Notes: generated by a model from the sequence alone, not told the origin. Shown: positions 26,573-35,244, counted from the stretch's first letter. The stretch is 64,000 nucleotides of DNA from Bradyrhizobiaceae bacterium (GCA_020853885.1 JADYXZ010000014.1:186001-250000), one strand, 5' to 3'. A program made the numbers and translations.

Positions 26573-26899
26573 ATGCGGAACTCGTCTTTCAAAGTCGCCG
26601 CCGCGATATTCGGTGGCGCAGCTTTGCTAAAAATCTCGGCGCTCGCCGTCGCCGTCGCAGTGCTCGGCCTTGCCACCTCGGCGCAAGCGGGCAGCCTGGG
26701 GCGTCCGTGCACATCGGCACCTCAAAATCAGTGGCTGTCGATGCAAGAGCTGCAGGCCAAGGTCGAAGCCCTGGGTTACAAGATGCGGAAGGCCAAGCTC
26801 AAGAACGCCTGCGGCGAGCTTTATACGCTCGATAAGAATGGCAACCGGGTCGAACTATTTGTCGATCCGACCAACGGCCAGATCGTCGGCCAGCTCTGA
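26573..26899 (+). CDS. PepSY-domain exported protein, second copy
   Basis: 108 residues. A long signal peptide ends near ATSAQA (residue 38). The mature domain of about 70 residues has a helix (MQELQAKVEALGYK), a short strand pair and the PepSY ending ELFVDPTNGQIVGQL; two cysteines are present. It lies 11 bp before the cytochrome b gene and opposite the operon whose first gene is also PepSY. It may modulate or deliver a signal or metal to the cytochrome or the sensor kinase; this is inference. Confidence 0.82.
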   Translation: MRNSSFKVAAAIFGGAALLKISALAVAVAVLGLATSAQAGSLGRPCTSAPQNQWLSMQELQAKVEALGYKMRKAKLKNACGELYTLDKNGNRVELFVDPTNGQIVGQL

Positions 26900-26910
26900 C
26901 GGCCTGCATC

Positions 26911-27471
26911 ATGAGCGCCGTGAACGACATGACCGAAGCCGGCGGCACAACGCCGTCGGCGACGGTCAAAGTGTGGGACCCGTTCGTGCGGGTTTTCCAT
27001 TGGTCGCTAGCCACATTGTTTCTGGTTGCCTACGCGACCGGCGACGAAATCGAGCGCGTGCACATCGTCGCCGGCTACGCCATCGCCGGTTTGATCGGAG
27101 CCCGCATTGTCTGGGGCTTCATCGGTCCTCGTCACGCGCGCTTCAGCAGCTTTATCAGACCTCCACGGGAGGTGCTCGCCTATCTCCACGATATGTTCCT
27201 GCTTAAGGCACCCCGCTATATTGGCCACAATCCTGCCGGCGGTGCCATGGTCATCGCGCTTCTCGTGATGCTGACGGGCACCTGCGTCACCGGTTACCTG
27301 ATGACAACTGACGCCTACTGGGGATCGAAATGGGTCGAGGAAGTTCACGAAACGATGGCCCACCTGAGCGTCGGATTGATCGTCGTGCACGTTCTCGGGG
27401 TGCTGATAGCGAGCTTTGAGCAGCGGGAGAATCTCATCCGGGCGATGGTGACCGGCAGGAAACGACCGTAG
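26911..27471 (+). CDS. Cytochrome b561 family membrane protein
   Basis: 186 residues with four hydrophobic segments. Paired histidines suited to bind two b-type hemes are visible: VFHWSLA, VHIVAGY, and the late EVHETMAHLSVGLIVVHVLG. This is the class of Ni/Fe-hydrogenase-type diheme cytochrome b (cytochrome b/b6 domain) proteins that pass electrons between quinones and periplasmic partners. It is cotranscribed with the PepSY gene and followed by a terminator. The electron partner is unknown. Confidence 0.88.
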   Translation: MSAVNDMTEAGGTTPSATVKVWDPFVRVFHWSLATLFLVAYATGDEIERVHIVAGYAIAGLIGARIVWGFIGPRHARFSSFIRPPREVLAYLHDMFLLKAPRYIGHNPAGGAMVIALLVMLTGTCVTGYLMTTDAYWGSKWVEEVHETMAHLSVGLIVVHVLGVLIASFEQRENLIRAMVTGRKRP

Positions 27472-27492
27472 CTCAGCCAAAGCGCTGGAAGA

Positions 27493-27523
27493 GAGCCCCA
27501 CCTCGTGGTGGGGCTCTTTCTTA
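27493..27523 (+). terminator. Rho-independent terminator after cytochrome b561 gene
   Basis: AGAGCCCCACC pairs with GGTGGGGCTCT around TCGT (27493-27518), followed by TTCTTAC. The stem is 11 bp, starting 21 bp past the stop. Confidence 0.85.
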
Positions 27524-27574
27524 CAATTGAACCTGCTCAACGCGCCGTTCCTGAGATTCGACTTTCAACGAGAT

Positions 27575-28390
27575 TCATTCCGCAATAAACCGCTTCGCCT
27601 CCTCGAGCGCACCATGCGCATCGAGCCCTTCGTGATCGCCGTCCTCAAGGCGCACGAAGCGCTTCGACCCCTGGATCATCGCATAGAGCCGCTCGCCGAA
27701 GCGGATCGGCACGACGCCGTCGCGCTCGCCGTGGATCACGAGCACCGGGGCGGTCACGCGGCCGATCCGCTCGTCGGAGCGGAACTGATCCTTCATCAGG
27801 AGCCGCACCGGCACGAACGGATAGACCGACGCCGCAATGTCGGCGGCGGACGTGAACGGCGCCTCCAGCACGATTCTGCCGACCGGCCTTTCCGCCGCAA
27901 GCGCAATGGCGACGCCCGTGCCGAGCGACTCGCCCCACAGCACGATCCGTGCCGGCGCGTAGCGAGCAACCGCGAATTCGTACACGGCGCGCGCATCCGC
28001 GATCAGTCCGGCTTCGCTCGGGCTGCCGGACGATCCGCCATAGCCGCGATAGGACAGCGCGACGAGCCCGGTCCCGTCCGCGGTAAGCGCCTGGAAGCGC
28101 GGCACGCGCAGCAGCAACGCGCCGCCATTGCCATGAAAATAGAGCACCACCGGCCGCTCGCCTTCCGGCGGTACGTGCCAGGCGATCACGCGCTCGCCGT
28201 CGGCCGTGGCGAGGAATTCTTCCACCGCCCGCGGCAATCCGGCCGCCGCCGGTGCGCTGCGCGCACGATCGGGGAAATACATGAGCCCGCGCTGAGAGAA
28301 ATAGAGCAGGCCCACGAAGCCGACATAGACAAGGATGGCAATGATAACGGCCGATTTCAGCAAGCGCGCGACTCCGATGAACGAGACCAA
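27575..28390 (-). CDS. Membrane-anchored alpha/beta hydrolase
   Basis: 271 residues. An N-terminal membrane segment (about 10-32) is followed by an alpha/beta hydrolase with YFHGNGG, the nucleophile elbow WGESLGTG, the acid in VIHGERDGVVP and the histidine in DGDHEGL. It resembles the ABHD13/YfhR group of membrane hydrolases. The active domain probably faces the periplasm or inner-membrane surface. The substrate is unknown. Confidence 0.87.
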   Translation of the reverse strand: MVSFIGVARLLKSAVIIAILVYVGFVGLLYFSQRGLMYFPDRARSAPAAAGLPRAVEEFLATADGERVIAWHVPPEGERPVVLYFHGNGGALLLRVPRFQALTADGTGLVALSYRGYGGSSGSPSEAGLIADARAVYEFAVARYAPARIVLWGESLGTGVAIALAAERPVGRIVLEAPFTSAADIAASVYPFVPVRLLMKDQFRSDERIGRVTAPVLVIHGERDGVVPIRFGERLYAMIQGSKRFVRLEDGDHEGLDAHGALEEAKRFIAE

Positions 28391-28502
28391 TTCCAGATTA
28401 CCAGCGTAACAGGAAGGCCGCTCCGTACTTTGGCTTCGAAGACGGGGCAGGCTATATCAGCCGCCACGCAATTCCCCTTCCATAGACAATCCGCGCAATC
28501 AC

Positions 28503-29687
28503 ATGATCCAAAAAACCCGCTGGGGAATCGTATTTCTACTGATCGGCACCGGCATCATTGCCGCCTTTCAGGTCGGCAAGGCCGCGATCGCCATTCCGGC
28601 GCTGCGCGACGATCTCGGCCTCAGCCTGTTTGCCGCTTCGGTCATCGCCGGTGCGCTCGGCGCACTCGGCATGCTGGTGGGTCTGCCCGCCGGATTGCTC
28701 ATGACGCTGTTCTCCGCGCGGCGCGTGCTGATCACGGGCCTCGTCACCATCGGCCTCGCGTCGGTCGCCGGCGGCTTCACCGAAAGCGCGGGCGTCCTGA
28801 TCGCCGCGCGCATCCTCGAGGGCTGCGGATTCCTCTGCATCATTCTGTCCGCGCCGCGGCTGTTCCGATTGATAACTGCGCCCGCCGACAACCAGACGGT
28901 GTTCGCGTTCTGGGGCTCGTATATGCCGCTCGGCAGCGCCGCCATGATGCTGATCGGGCCGCTGTTCATCCAGACATTCGGCTGGCGCTCGCTGTGGCTG
29001 ATCAACGGCGCACTGCCGCTCGCCTATGCCCTGGTCATCGCGGCGATGCCCATCGCGGCTCCCGGCAGTCAGGAGGAGACCCGAAGCCGGATCATCGAGA
29101 GCCTCCGCGAAGGCTTTGCGACGCCGGGCCCCCTGTTGATCGGCGTCACCTTTGCCGCCCACACGTTTCAATATTTCGCGCTGTCGAGCCTGTTCCCGAC
29201 ACTGCTCGTCGAACGGCTGGGGCTTTCGATCACGGCCGCCGGCCTGATCAGCGCAGGCACCGTCATCGCCAACGGCGTCGGCAATCTCGCCGCCGGTGCA
29301 CTCCTGCGCTTCGGCGTGCCGGTCTGGATGATCCTGCTCGCGAGCTTCATCGCGATGGGAGCCCTCTCGTTCGGCATCTTCTCCGACGCTCTCCCCGTTG
29401 CCGCTGTCGCCGTGCTCGCGGCGACGAGTCTCGGGATCACCGGCCTCATACCGGCTTCGCTGTTCGCCGCCGCCCCTTCCATCTCGCCCTCGCCGGCCGT
29501 GCTCGTGATCACGCTCGGGCTGATCACCCAGATCGGGATCTCCGGCCAATTGCTCGGGCCGGCGGCGCTCGCCGCCTTCGTCGAGCGCTACGACTGGAGC
29601 TATTCGCCTGCGATCTTCGTGATCGTGATGCTGGCCGGGATCGCGCTCGCGCTTGCCTTGCGCGCGGCGCTGCGGAAGCAACGCTGA
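28503..29687 (+). CDS. MFS transporter
   Basis: 394 residues with about twelve membrane segments, the major facilitator fold, related in pattern to the CynX/NimT group. The loop between segments 2 and 3 has the GLPAGLLMTLFSARR version of the MFS motif. A small-solute exporter or importer of the inner membrane. Neither neighbour (a hydrolase upstream and pntB downstream on the other strand) points to a substrate. Confidence 0.85.
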   Translation: MIQKTRWGIVFLLIGTGIIAAFQVGKAAIAIPALRDDLGLSLFAASVIAGALGALGMLVGLPAGLLMTLFSARRVLITGLVTIGLASVAGGFTESAGVLIAARILEGCGFLCIILSAPRLFRLITAPADNQTVFAFWGSYMPLGSAAMMLIGPLFIQTFGWRSLWLINGALPLAYALVIAAMPIAAPGSQEETRSRIIESLREGFATPGPLLIGVTFAAHTFQYFALSSLFPTLLVERLGLSITAAGLISAGTVIANGVGNLAAGALLRFGVPVWMILLASFIAMGALSFGIFSDALPVAAVAVLAATSLGITGLIPASLFAAAPSISPSPAVLVITLGLITQIGISGQLLGPAALAAFVERYDWSYSPAIFVIVMLAGIALALALRAALRKQR

Positions 29688-29692
29688 ATGAC

Positions 29693-29786
29693 GTCGTCCC
29701 GGTCGAGCGCGCAGCGCGAGAGCCGGGACCGTGCGCGATGGTTGAAGACGGTCCCGGATGGCGGCTTCGCCGCGTCCGGGACGACG
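29693..29786. repeat. Interspersed palindromic repeat, GTCGTCCCGG family
   Basis: Begins GTCGTCCCGG and ends CCGGGACGACG, with internal arms AGCCGGGACC and GGTCCCGG. It lies between the convergent MFS and pntB genes. The same end motifs occur at 31204-31314, and CCCCGCTTTCGCGGGGACGA forms recur at 42904 and 54143. Confidence 0.75.
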
Positions 29787-29791
29787 GACAA

Positions 29792-31183
29792 CTAGAACGC
29801 CTTGACGATGCTTTCGGTCATCTTCTTGGCGTCGCCGAGCAGCATCATGGTGTTGTCGCGGTAGAATAGCGGGTTGTCGATGCCGGCATAGCCCGAGGCG
29901 AGCGAGCGCTTGATGAACATCACTGTCCCCGCCTTCCACACCTGCAACACCGGCATGCCGTAGATCGGCGACGACGGATCGTCTTCGGCCGCCGGATTGG
30001 TGACGTCATTAGCGCCGATCACAAAAGCGATGTCGGCCTGCGCGAACTCCGAATTGATGTCCTCGAGCTCGAACACCTCGTCATAGGGGACGTTCGCTTC
30101 GGCGAGCAGCACGTTCATGTGGCCGGGCATGCGGCCGGCGACCGGGTGGATCGCGTACTTCACCTCCACCCCCTCCTTCTTGAGATGGTCGGCCATCTCG
30201 CGCAGCGCGTGCTGCGCCTGCGCCACCGCCATGCCGTAGCCCGGCACAATGATCACCTTCGACGCGTTCTTCATGATGAAGGCCGCGTCCTCCGCCGAGC
30301 CCAGCTTCACCGGCCGCTGCTCCGCCCCGCCCCCCGCCGCCGCCACCTCGCCGCCAAAGCCGCCGAGGATCACCGAGATGAAGCTGCGGTTCATCCCCTT
30401 GCACATGATGTAGGAGAGGATCGCGCCCGACGAGCCGACCAGCGCGCCGGTGATGATGAGCGCCGTGTTGCCGAGCGTGAAGCCGATGCCGGCGGCGGCC
30501 CAGCCGGAATAGGAGTTCAGCATCGAGATCACGACCGGCATGTCCGCGCCGCCGATCGGGATGATGAGCAGGACGCCGATCAGGAACGACAGCGCGACGA
30601 TGACCCAGAACAGTGTATGGCTCTCGTTGCCGACAAAGAGCGCGATGCAAACGAAGATCGCGACGCCGACCGCGATGTTCACCACGTGGCGCACGGGCAG
30701 CAGGATCGGCGCGCCGCTCATGCGGCCGGAGAGCTTGGCGAAGGCGATCACCGAGCCGGTGAAGGTGATGGCGCCGATGGCAGCACCCAGCGACATTTCA
30801 ACGAGCGTCGCGCCCTTGATCGCGCCGACCTTGCCGATGCCGAACGCTTCCGGCGCATAGAGCGCACCGGCGGCGACGAGCACCGCGGCCATGCCGACGA
30901 GCGAATGGAAGGCCGCCACGAGCTCGGGCATCTGCGTCATGGCGATGCGCCGCGCGATCACGGCGCCGATACCGCCGCCAATGGCGAAGCCGCCGATGAC
31001 GAGCGCCCAGCCGATGCCGGACGGCGGCGACGCCGCGAGCGTGGTGGCAATGGCGATCGCCATGCCGGTCATGCCGAAGATATTGCCCTGCCGCGAGGTT
31101 TCCGGGCTCGACAGCCCGCGCAAGGCGAGGATGAACAGGACGCCTGAGGCCAGATAGAGCAGCGCGACGAGATTGGCGTTCAT
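29792..31183 (-). CDS. pntB: NAD(P) transhydrogenase subunit beta
   Basis: 463 residues. The N-terminal 260 residues contain about nine membrane segments of the proton channel. The C-terminal domain binds NADP(H): VIIVPGYGMAVAQAQ near residues 296-310 and GANDVTNPAAE near 400. The complex uses the proton gradient to make NADPH from NADH. The start at 31183 (MNANLVALLYL) matches the family. It follows pntA2 after a 160-bp gap that contains a palindromic repeat. Confidence 0.96.
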   Translation of the reverse strand: MNANLVALLYLASGVLFILALRGLSSPETSRQGNIFGMTGMAIAIATTLAASPPSGIGWALVIGGFAIGGGIGAVIARRIAMTQMPELVAAFHSLVGMAAVLVAAGALYAPEAFGIGKVGAIKGATLVEMSLGAAIGAITFTGSVIAFAKLSGRMSGAPILLPVRHVVNIAVGVAIFVCIALFVGNESHTLFWVIVALSFLIGVLLIIPIGGADMPVVISMLNSYSGWAAAGIGFTLGNTALIITGALVGSSGAILSYIMCKGMNRSFISVILGGFGGEVAAAGGGAEQRPVKLGSAEDAAFIMKNASKVIIVPGYGMAVAQAQHALREMADHLKKEGVEVKYAIHPVAGRMPGHMNVLLAEANVPYDEVFELEDINSEFAQADIAFVIGANDVTNPAAEDDPSSPIYGMPVLQVWKAGTVMFIKRSLASGYAGIDNPLFYRDNTMMLLGDAKKMTESIVKAF

Positions 31184-31203
31184 CGTGCGCACTCCACATA
31201 GCC

Positions 31204-31314
31204 GTCGTCCCGGCCGAGCCGAGCGAAGCGAGGCGAGAGCCGGGACCCATGAACACCGATAGTGCGACTTCTGCACGGCCATTGTTCATGGGTCCCCGCT
31301 TTCGCGGGGACGAC
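31204..31314. repeat. Composite palindromic repeat inside the pnt operon
   Basis: Left part GTCGTCCCGGCC ... GCCGGGACCCATGAAC; right part GTTCATGGGTCCCCGC ... GCGGGGACGAC. The inner arms pair (GGGACCCATGAAC with GTTCATGGGTCCC), so the whole 111 bp can fold into one long structure. It sits between pntA2 and pntB. Confidence 0.75.
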
Positions 31315-31343
31315 ATGAGCGTAGGCGCGGGTTCCCGGCGTCT

Positions 31344-31658
31344 TCATTTCTTTTTCTTCTGATACATCGCCAGCATGCGCTGGGTGACGAGGAAGCCGCC
31401 GAAGATGTTGACCGCCGCCAGCGCCAGCGCGACGAAGCCGAGCGCCCGCGCCCACCAGGCGCCTTCCGCGTTGGCGGCGGCCTCGACGCCGACCGCCAAG
31501 AGCGCGCCCACCACGATCACCGAGGAGATCGCGTTCGTCACCGACATCAGCGGCGTATGCAGCGCTGGCGTCACCGACCACACCACGTAATAGCCGACGA
31601 ACACCGCGAGCACGAAAATCGAGAACTGGAAGATGAAGGGATCGATCGCGCCCATCAC
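31344..31658 (-). CDS. pntAB: NAD(P) transhydrogenase subunit alpha part 2
   Basis: 104 residues with three membrane segments. The signature [22 protein letters not shown] and [10 protein letters not shown] identify the membrane part of subunit alpha. In alphaproteobacteria, as in Rhodospirillum, alpha is split into two genes. Its start overlaps the stop of pntA1 by 4 bp. It ends in a KKKK tail. Confidence 0.95.
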   Translation of the reverse strand: MMGAIDPFIFQFSIFVLAVFVGYYVVWSVTPALHTPLMSVTNAISSVIVVGALLAVGVEAAANAEGAWWARALGFVALALAAVNIFGGFLVTQRMLAMYQKKKK

Positions 31659-32782
31659 GCTTTCCTCTGAAAATTCGGATGCACCACGACGCCGTCGCGC
31701 GTGAGCAGGGTCGCCTTCACGATCTCGTCGTCCCAGGGGACGTTCAGCTTCTTTTCCTTGTCGATGAGCAATTCGAGGAAGGCGAAGAGGTTCTTCGCAT
31801 AGAGGCTCGACGAGGTCGCGGCGAGCCGGCCCGGCACATTGAGATAGCCGGCGATCTTGACGCCGTTCACGGTGACGACCTCGCCGGGCTTGGCGCCCTC
31901 GACGTTGCCGCCGCGCTCGACCGCGAGATCGACGATCACCGAGCCCGGCTTCATCGATTCCACCATCGCCTTCGAGATCAGCTTCGGCGCCGGCCGGCCG
32001 GGAATGAGCGCGGTCGTGATCACCACGTCCTGCTTGGCGATGTGCGAGGCGACGAGCGCCGCCTGCTTCGCCTGGTACTCCTTCGACATTTCCTTGGCGT
32101 AGCCGCCCGCGGTCTCCGCCTGCTTGAATTCCTCATCCTCGACCGCAATGAACTTGGCGCCCAGGCTCTCCACCTGCTCCTTGGCGGCCGGCCGCACGTC
32201 GGTCGCCGTCACCACGGCGCCGAGGCGGCGCGCGGTCGCGATCGCCTGCAGGCCGGCGACGCCCGCGCCCATGACGAACACCTTGGCCGCCGGCACCGTG
32301 CCGGCCGCCGTCATCATCATCGGAAACGCGCGGCCGAACTCCGCCGAGGCGTCGATCACCGCGCGATAGCCGGCAAGGTTTGCCTGCGACGACAGCACGT
32401 CCATCACCTGCGCGCGGGTGATGCGCGGCAGCAGCTCCATGGAAAACGCCGCGACGTTCGCCGCAGCGAGATCAGCGAGCGCCGCGTCGTTGCCATAGGG
32501 ATCGAGGATGCCGATCACCAGCGCGCCCGGCTTGTAGTTCGCGAGTTCCGCTTTCGCGGGACGGCGCACCTTGAGGACGACATCGGCGTCCTTGGTCGCG
32601 GCGCCGTTCGCGATCTTGGCGCCGACCGCGGAAAATTCAGAGTCGGGAATGCCGGCGCGCGCGCCCGCGCCCTTCTCCACAACGACCTCGGCGCCGAGCG
32701 CCACCATGCGCTTCACGGTATCGGGCGTCGCCGCAACGCGCGGCTCGCCTGCTTCGGTCTCGGCGGGAATCGAGATCTTCAT
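31655..32782 (-). CDS. pntAA: NAD(P) transhydrogenase subunit alpha part 1
   Basis: 375 residues, the cytoplasmic NAD(H)-binding domain, related to alanine dehydrogenase. The N-terminal [14 protein letters not shown] and nucleotide motif [20 protein letters not shown] are visible, with the mobile loop further on. The start at 32782 (MKISIPAET) matches the family; the frame extends nine residues further without support. First gene of the pntAA-pntAB-pntB operon. Confidence 0.95.
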   Translation of the reverse strand: MKISIPAETEAGEPRVAATPDTVKRMVALGAEVVVEKGAGARAGIPDSEFSAVGAKIANGAATKDADVVLKVRRPAKAELANYKPGALVIGILDPYGNDAALADLAAANVAAFSMELLPRITRAQVMDVLSSQANLAGYRAVIDASAEFGRAFPMMMTAAGTVPAAKVFVMGAGVAGLQAIATARRLGAVVTATDVRPAAKEQVESLGAKFIAVEDEEFKQAETAGGYAKEMSKEYQAKQAALVASHIAKQDVVITTALIPGRPAPKLISKAMVESMKPGSVIVDLAVERGGNVEGAKPGEVVTVNGVKIAGYLNVPGRLAATSSSLYAKNLFAFLELLIDKEKKLNVPWDDEIVKATLLTRDGVVVHPNFQRKA

Positions 32783-32846
32783 GCTCGACCGGGGATTCCT
32801 GATAGGCACGCCCGCAGCCGGGCGTCCGGCTTTTTGTCGAGAAAAA

Positions 32847-32999
32847 TCAGAAGACGAAGAAGAAGAGGAACAGGAGAACCAGCACGACGCCGATGATCGC
32901 CCACTTGGTCAGCTTGAGGAATGCCCCATACATTTCCTCGTGCTGGCGGTAATCGTTGCCTTCGGCGGTTGCGTATTCCGGCGTGCCGTGATCGGCCAT
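32847..32999 (-). CDS. aa3-type cytochrome c oxidase subunit IV
   Basis: A 50-residue gene. It starts MADHGTPEYATAEGNDYRQH, then EEMYGAFLKLTKW, and ends in one membrane helix of valine, leucine and phenylalanine. This is the bacterial COX4_pro_2 pattern: a short single-span subunit of the aa3-type terminal oxidase in alphaproteobacteria. GGAAGCGCA precedes the ATG. It lies 65 bp upstream of pntAA on the same strand, placing two inner-membrane bioenergetic functions side by side. Confidence 0.9.
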   Translation of the reverse strand: MADHGTPEYATAEGNDYRQHEEMYGAFLKLTKWAIIGVVLVLLFLFFFVF

Positions 33000-33088
33000 T
33001 GCGCTTCCTCGTCCCGGTTCGAGCAGGTTTTGCTAGCCTTTAGCGGAATCGTCCCGTTCCGGCAACGTGGCCAAATGGCCGAGGCGCG

Positions 33089-34483
33089 CTAGCTGGCTGG
33101 CGCAAGTCCGACGGCCCCGAGCGCCCTTGCCTGCCGCTCGGCCACCTGTTCTACCGAAAACTCGCGGATCGCGTCCTCGAACAGGCGGTGGAAATCGAGC
33201 TCGGCCGCAAGATGCAGGAACACCCCACCGAGGCCGATCGCCGCCCGGTCCATCAGGAAGAACTCCCGCGGCACCGTCACCGGGCCCTTTTCCCGCAGCG
33301 CCGCATGCACCTGCCTGGCCTGCTGGCGCCCGTACTCGGCGGGCTTTACGCCTTCCGGAGCAATCCGGCGCACGCCCTCGGTCATCAGCGGCCCATAGAT
33401 GAAACGCGCCCAGATATTGAGAACCTCGATCAGATCGCGCGACAGGCCACGGAAGCCCCAGACCTCATAGGCATGGACGATGCGCGCTTCGTCGTTCTCG
33501 CGCAGACCCCGGTAGAGATCGACCACGCCGCCCACGAACCGCGGCGGAAAAATCCGGATGCAGCCATAGTCGAGGAGATTGATTCCCCGCGGCTCGCCGC
33601 CTTCCTCGAATGCGGTGTAGTTGCCGAGATGCGGGTCGCCGTGGATCACGCCGAAGCGCGAGAACGGCAGCCACCAGGCCTTGAACATCGCCGTCGCGAT
33701 ACGATTGCGGATTTCGAGCGACGCACCCTTGTGCTCGAGCAGCCGCTTGCCCTCCAGCCAGTCGAGCGTGAGCAGCCGCCCGGTCGACAGCGCGGGCCAT
33801 ACATTCGGCACCCGCACCTCGGGCACGTCGGCGAGCATATGCTGGTAGAGCGCAACGTGCTTCGCCTCACGGCGATAGTCGAGCTCCTCGCGGATGCGGT
33901 CGCCGATCTCTTTCGCGACCTCGCGCGTGTCGATCGCCGAATCCATGCGCCGGTGGATCGCCAGCATGACGTCGAACTGCGCGAGATCGGCTTCGACCGC
34001 CGACTGCATGTCGGGATATTGCAGCTTGCACGCAAGCGGCTTGCCGTCGAGCGAGACGGCGCGATGCACCTGCCCCAGCGAAGCCGCGGCCGCCGGCTGG
34101 TGCTCGAACGACTTGAATCTCGTCTGCCAGTCAAGGCCGAGTTCGGCCGCCATGCGCCGCCGCACGAACGCCCAGCCCATCGGCGGCGCGTCGCTCTGCA
34201 GCTTCATCATCTCGGCGGCATATTCGGGCGACAGCGCATCCGGGATCGTCGAGACGAGCTGCGCCGCCTTCATGATCGGGCCCTTGAGATTGCCGAGCGC
34301 GGCGGCGAGCGCGAGCGCGTTGTCGCCGCGGTCGCGCGTGATGCCGAACAGCCGTGCGCCGGCGATCCGCGCGGCAACCCCGCCGACGTTCGTGCCGACG
34401 CGCGCGTACCGCGCGGCCCGGGCGGAGAGCCGGTTGCGCTCCCGATCGTCGCGGTCGGCGGGACGGTCTTCGTTGTCGGACAT
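33089..34483 (-). CDS. ABC1/UbiB-family atypical kinase
   Basis: 464 residues of the ABC1 (UbiB/COQ8) atypical kinase family, many of which support ubiquinone synthesis. The alanine-rich loop AAAASLGQVHRA, the EELDYRREA segment, the HGDPHLGNY catalytic loop and the LLDYGC metal motif are present. The diagnostic KxGQ motif is altered to KAAQ (in KGPIMKAAQLVS). No C-terminal membrane helix pair is evident, unlike canonical UbiB. The start at 34483 (MSDNEDR) is chosen over 34519. The precise role is uncertain. Confidence 0.87.
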   Translation of the reverse strand: MSDNEDRPADRDDRERNRLSARAARYARVGTNVGGVAARIAGARLFGITRDRGDNALALAAALGNLKGPIMKAAQLVSTIPDALSPEYAAEMMKLQSDAPPMGWAFVRRRMAAELGLDWQTRFKSFEHQPAAAASLGQVHRAVSLDGKPLACKLQYPDMQSAVEADLAQFDVMLAIHRRMDSAIDTREVAKEIGDRIREELDYRREAKHVALYQHMLADVPEVRVPNVWPALSTGRLLTLDWLEGKRLLEHKGASLEIRNRIATAMFKAWWLPFSRFGVIHGDPHLGNYTAFEEGGEPRGINLLDYGCIRIFPPRFVGGVVDLYRGLRENDEARIVHAYEVWGFRGLSRDLIEVLNIWARFIYGPLMTEGVRRIAPEGVKPAEYGRQQARQVHAALREKGPVTVPREFFLMDRAAIGLGGVFLHLAAELDFHRLFEDAIREFSVEQVAERQARALGAVGLAPAS

Positions 34484-34549
34484 CGCGTGGGTTTTTCCTG
34501 TCAGCCAGATAAGTCGCATCCCGACGAAGCCAATGCACGCGTCGGGATG

Positions 34550-34936
34550 TCACGCCTCCTTGAGGTTGTCGGCGATCCAGCGCGCGAGGCTTTCTTCGCT
34601 CACCTCGCCTGCGGCGAGCGCCATGATGATGCGCGTAGCCTGCGCGTGATCGGGCGCGAACCGCACACCATTCTTGCGTAGAAATGCAATGATCGTGATG
34701 AAGGCGATGCGCTTGTTGCCGTCAACGAACGCATGATTCTTGGCGAGGCCGAACGCATAGGCGGCCGCAAGCTGATAAAGCGAGGCTTGTTCGTATTGCC
34801 ATTTATTAACCGGCCGTTCGAGCGCGGAGCGCAACGCGCCTTCATCGCGCAAACCGGCAGCCCCACCATATCGGCGGAGCTGGCGGCTGTGGATCGCGAT
34901 GGCCTGGTCGTAGGTGATCCAACGCGGCTCGGTCAT
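34550..34936 (-). CDS. doc: Doc-like (Fic-fold) toxin
   Basis: 128 residues. The Fic/Doc active motif is HAFVDGNKR (H68 to R76), with a preceding helix bundle typical of death-on-curing proteins. Doc phosphorylates EF-Tu, stopping translation, in the known P1 system. Its start overlaps the antitoxin stop by 4 bp. Here the partner is an AbrB/MazE-type protein rather than Phd. Confidence 0.92.
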   Translation of the reverse strand: MTEPRWITYDQAIAIHSRQLRRYGGAAGLRDEGALRSALERPVNKWQYEQASLYQLAAAYAFGLAKNHAFVDGNKRIAFITIIAFLRKNGVRFAPDHAQATRIIMALAAGEVSEESLARWIADNLKEA

Positions 34937-35157
34937 TTCGCGAGCGCTGCGAGCGTGTCGCGATACTCGTCGATGACCTCGTCGGCGATCGCCATCGTTT
35001 CCTCGAAGTCGGGATCGTAGGGCAGCAACTGAACGCCGCCGCCCGCAAGCTCGACGACGTGAAACTGCTGGCCGCGCTTCATGTCGAGCCGCTGCATCAG
35101 ATCGCGCGGCAGGATGAAGCCATCCGAATTACCGATCTTCTTGATCTCGATCTTCAT
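34933..35157 (-). CDS. AbrB/MazE-type antitoxin
   Basis: 74 residues. The N-terminal half is an AbrB-like swapped-hairpin DNA-binding domain (IKKIGNSDGFILPRDLMQRLDMKRG). The acidic C-terminus (PDFEETMAIADEVIDEYRDTLA) is the likely toxin-binding tail. It should neutralise the Doc-like toxin downstream and repress the operon through the inverted repeat in front of it (35163-35224). Confidence 0.9.
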   Translation of the reverse strand: MKIEIKKIGNSDGFILPRDLMQRLDMKRGQQFHVVELAGGGVQLLPYDPDFEETMAIADEVIDEYRDTLAALAK

Positions 35158-35162
35158 GGCCC

Positions 35163-35224
35163 TAAATCCAACAGTCGTTGTACGGCCCGTATAACACTGT
35201 TTTACATTCCGTACAACGGATTTA
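35163..35224 (-). promoter_or_regulatory. Toxin-antitoxin promoter flanked by operator arms
   Basis: CGTTGTACGG (35176-35185) and CCGTACAACG (35209-35218) form a perfect 10-bp inverted repeat, with an outer pair TAAATCC / GGATTTA. On the minus strand, TTGTAC (-35) lies 17 bp before TATACG (-10), so the two arms flank the promoter. This fits autorepression by the AbrB-type antitoxin encoded directly downstream. Confidence 0.7.
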
Positions 35225-35244
35225 AGATATTGAATAACAGTGGC

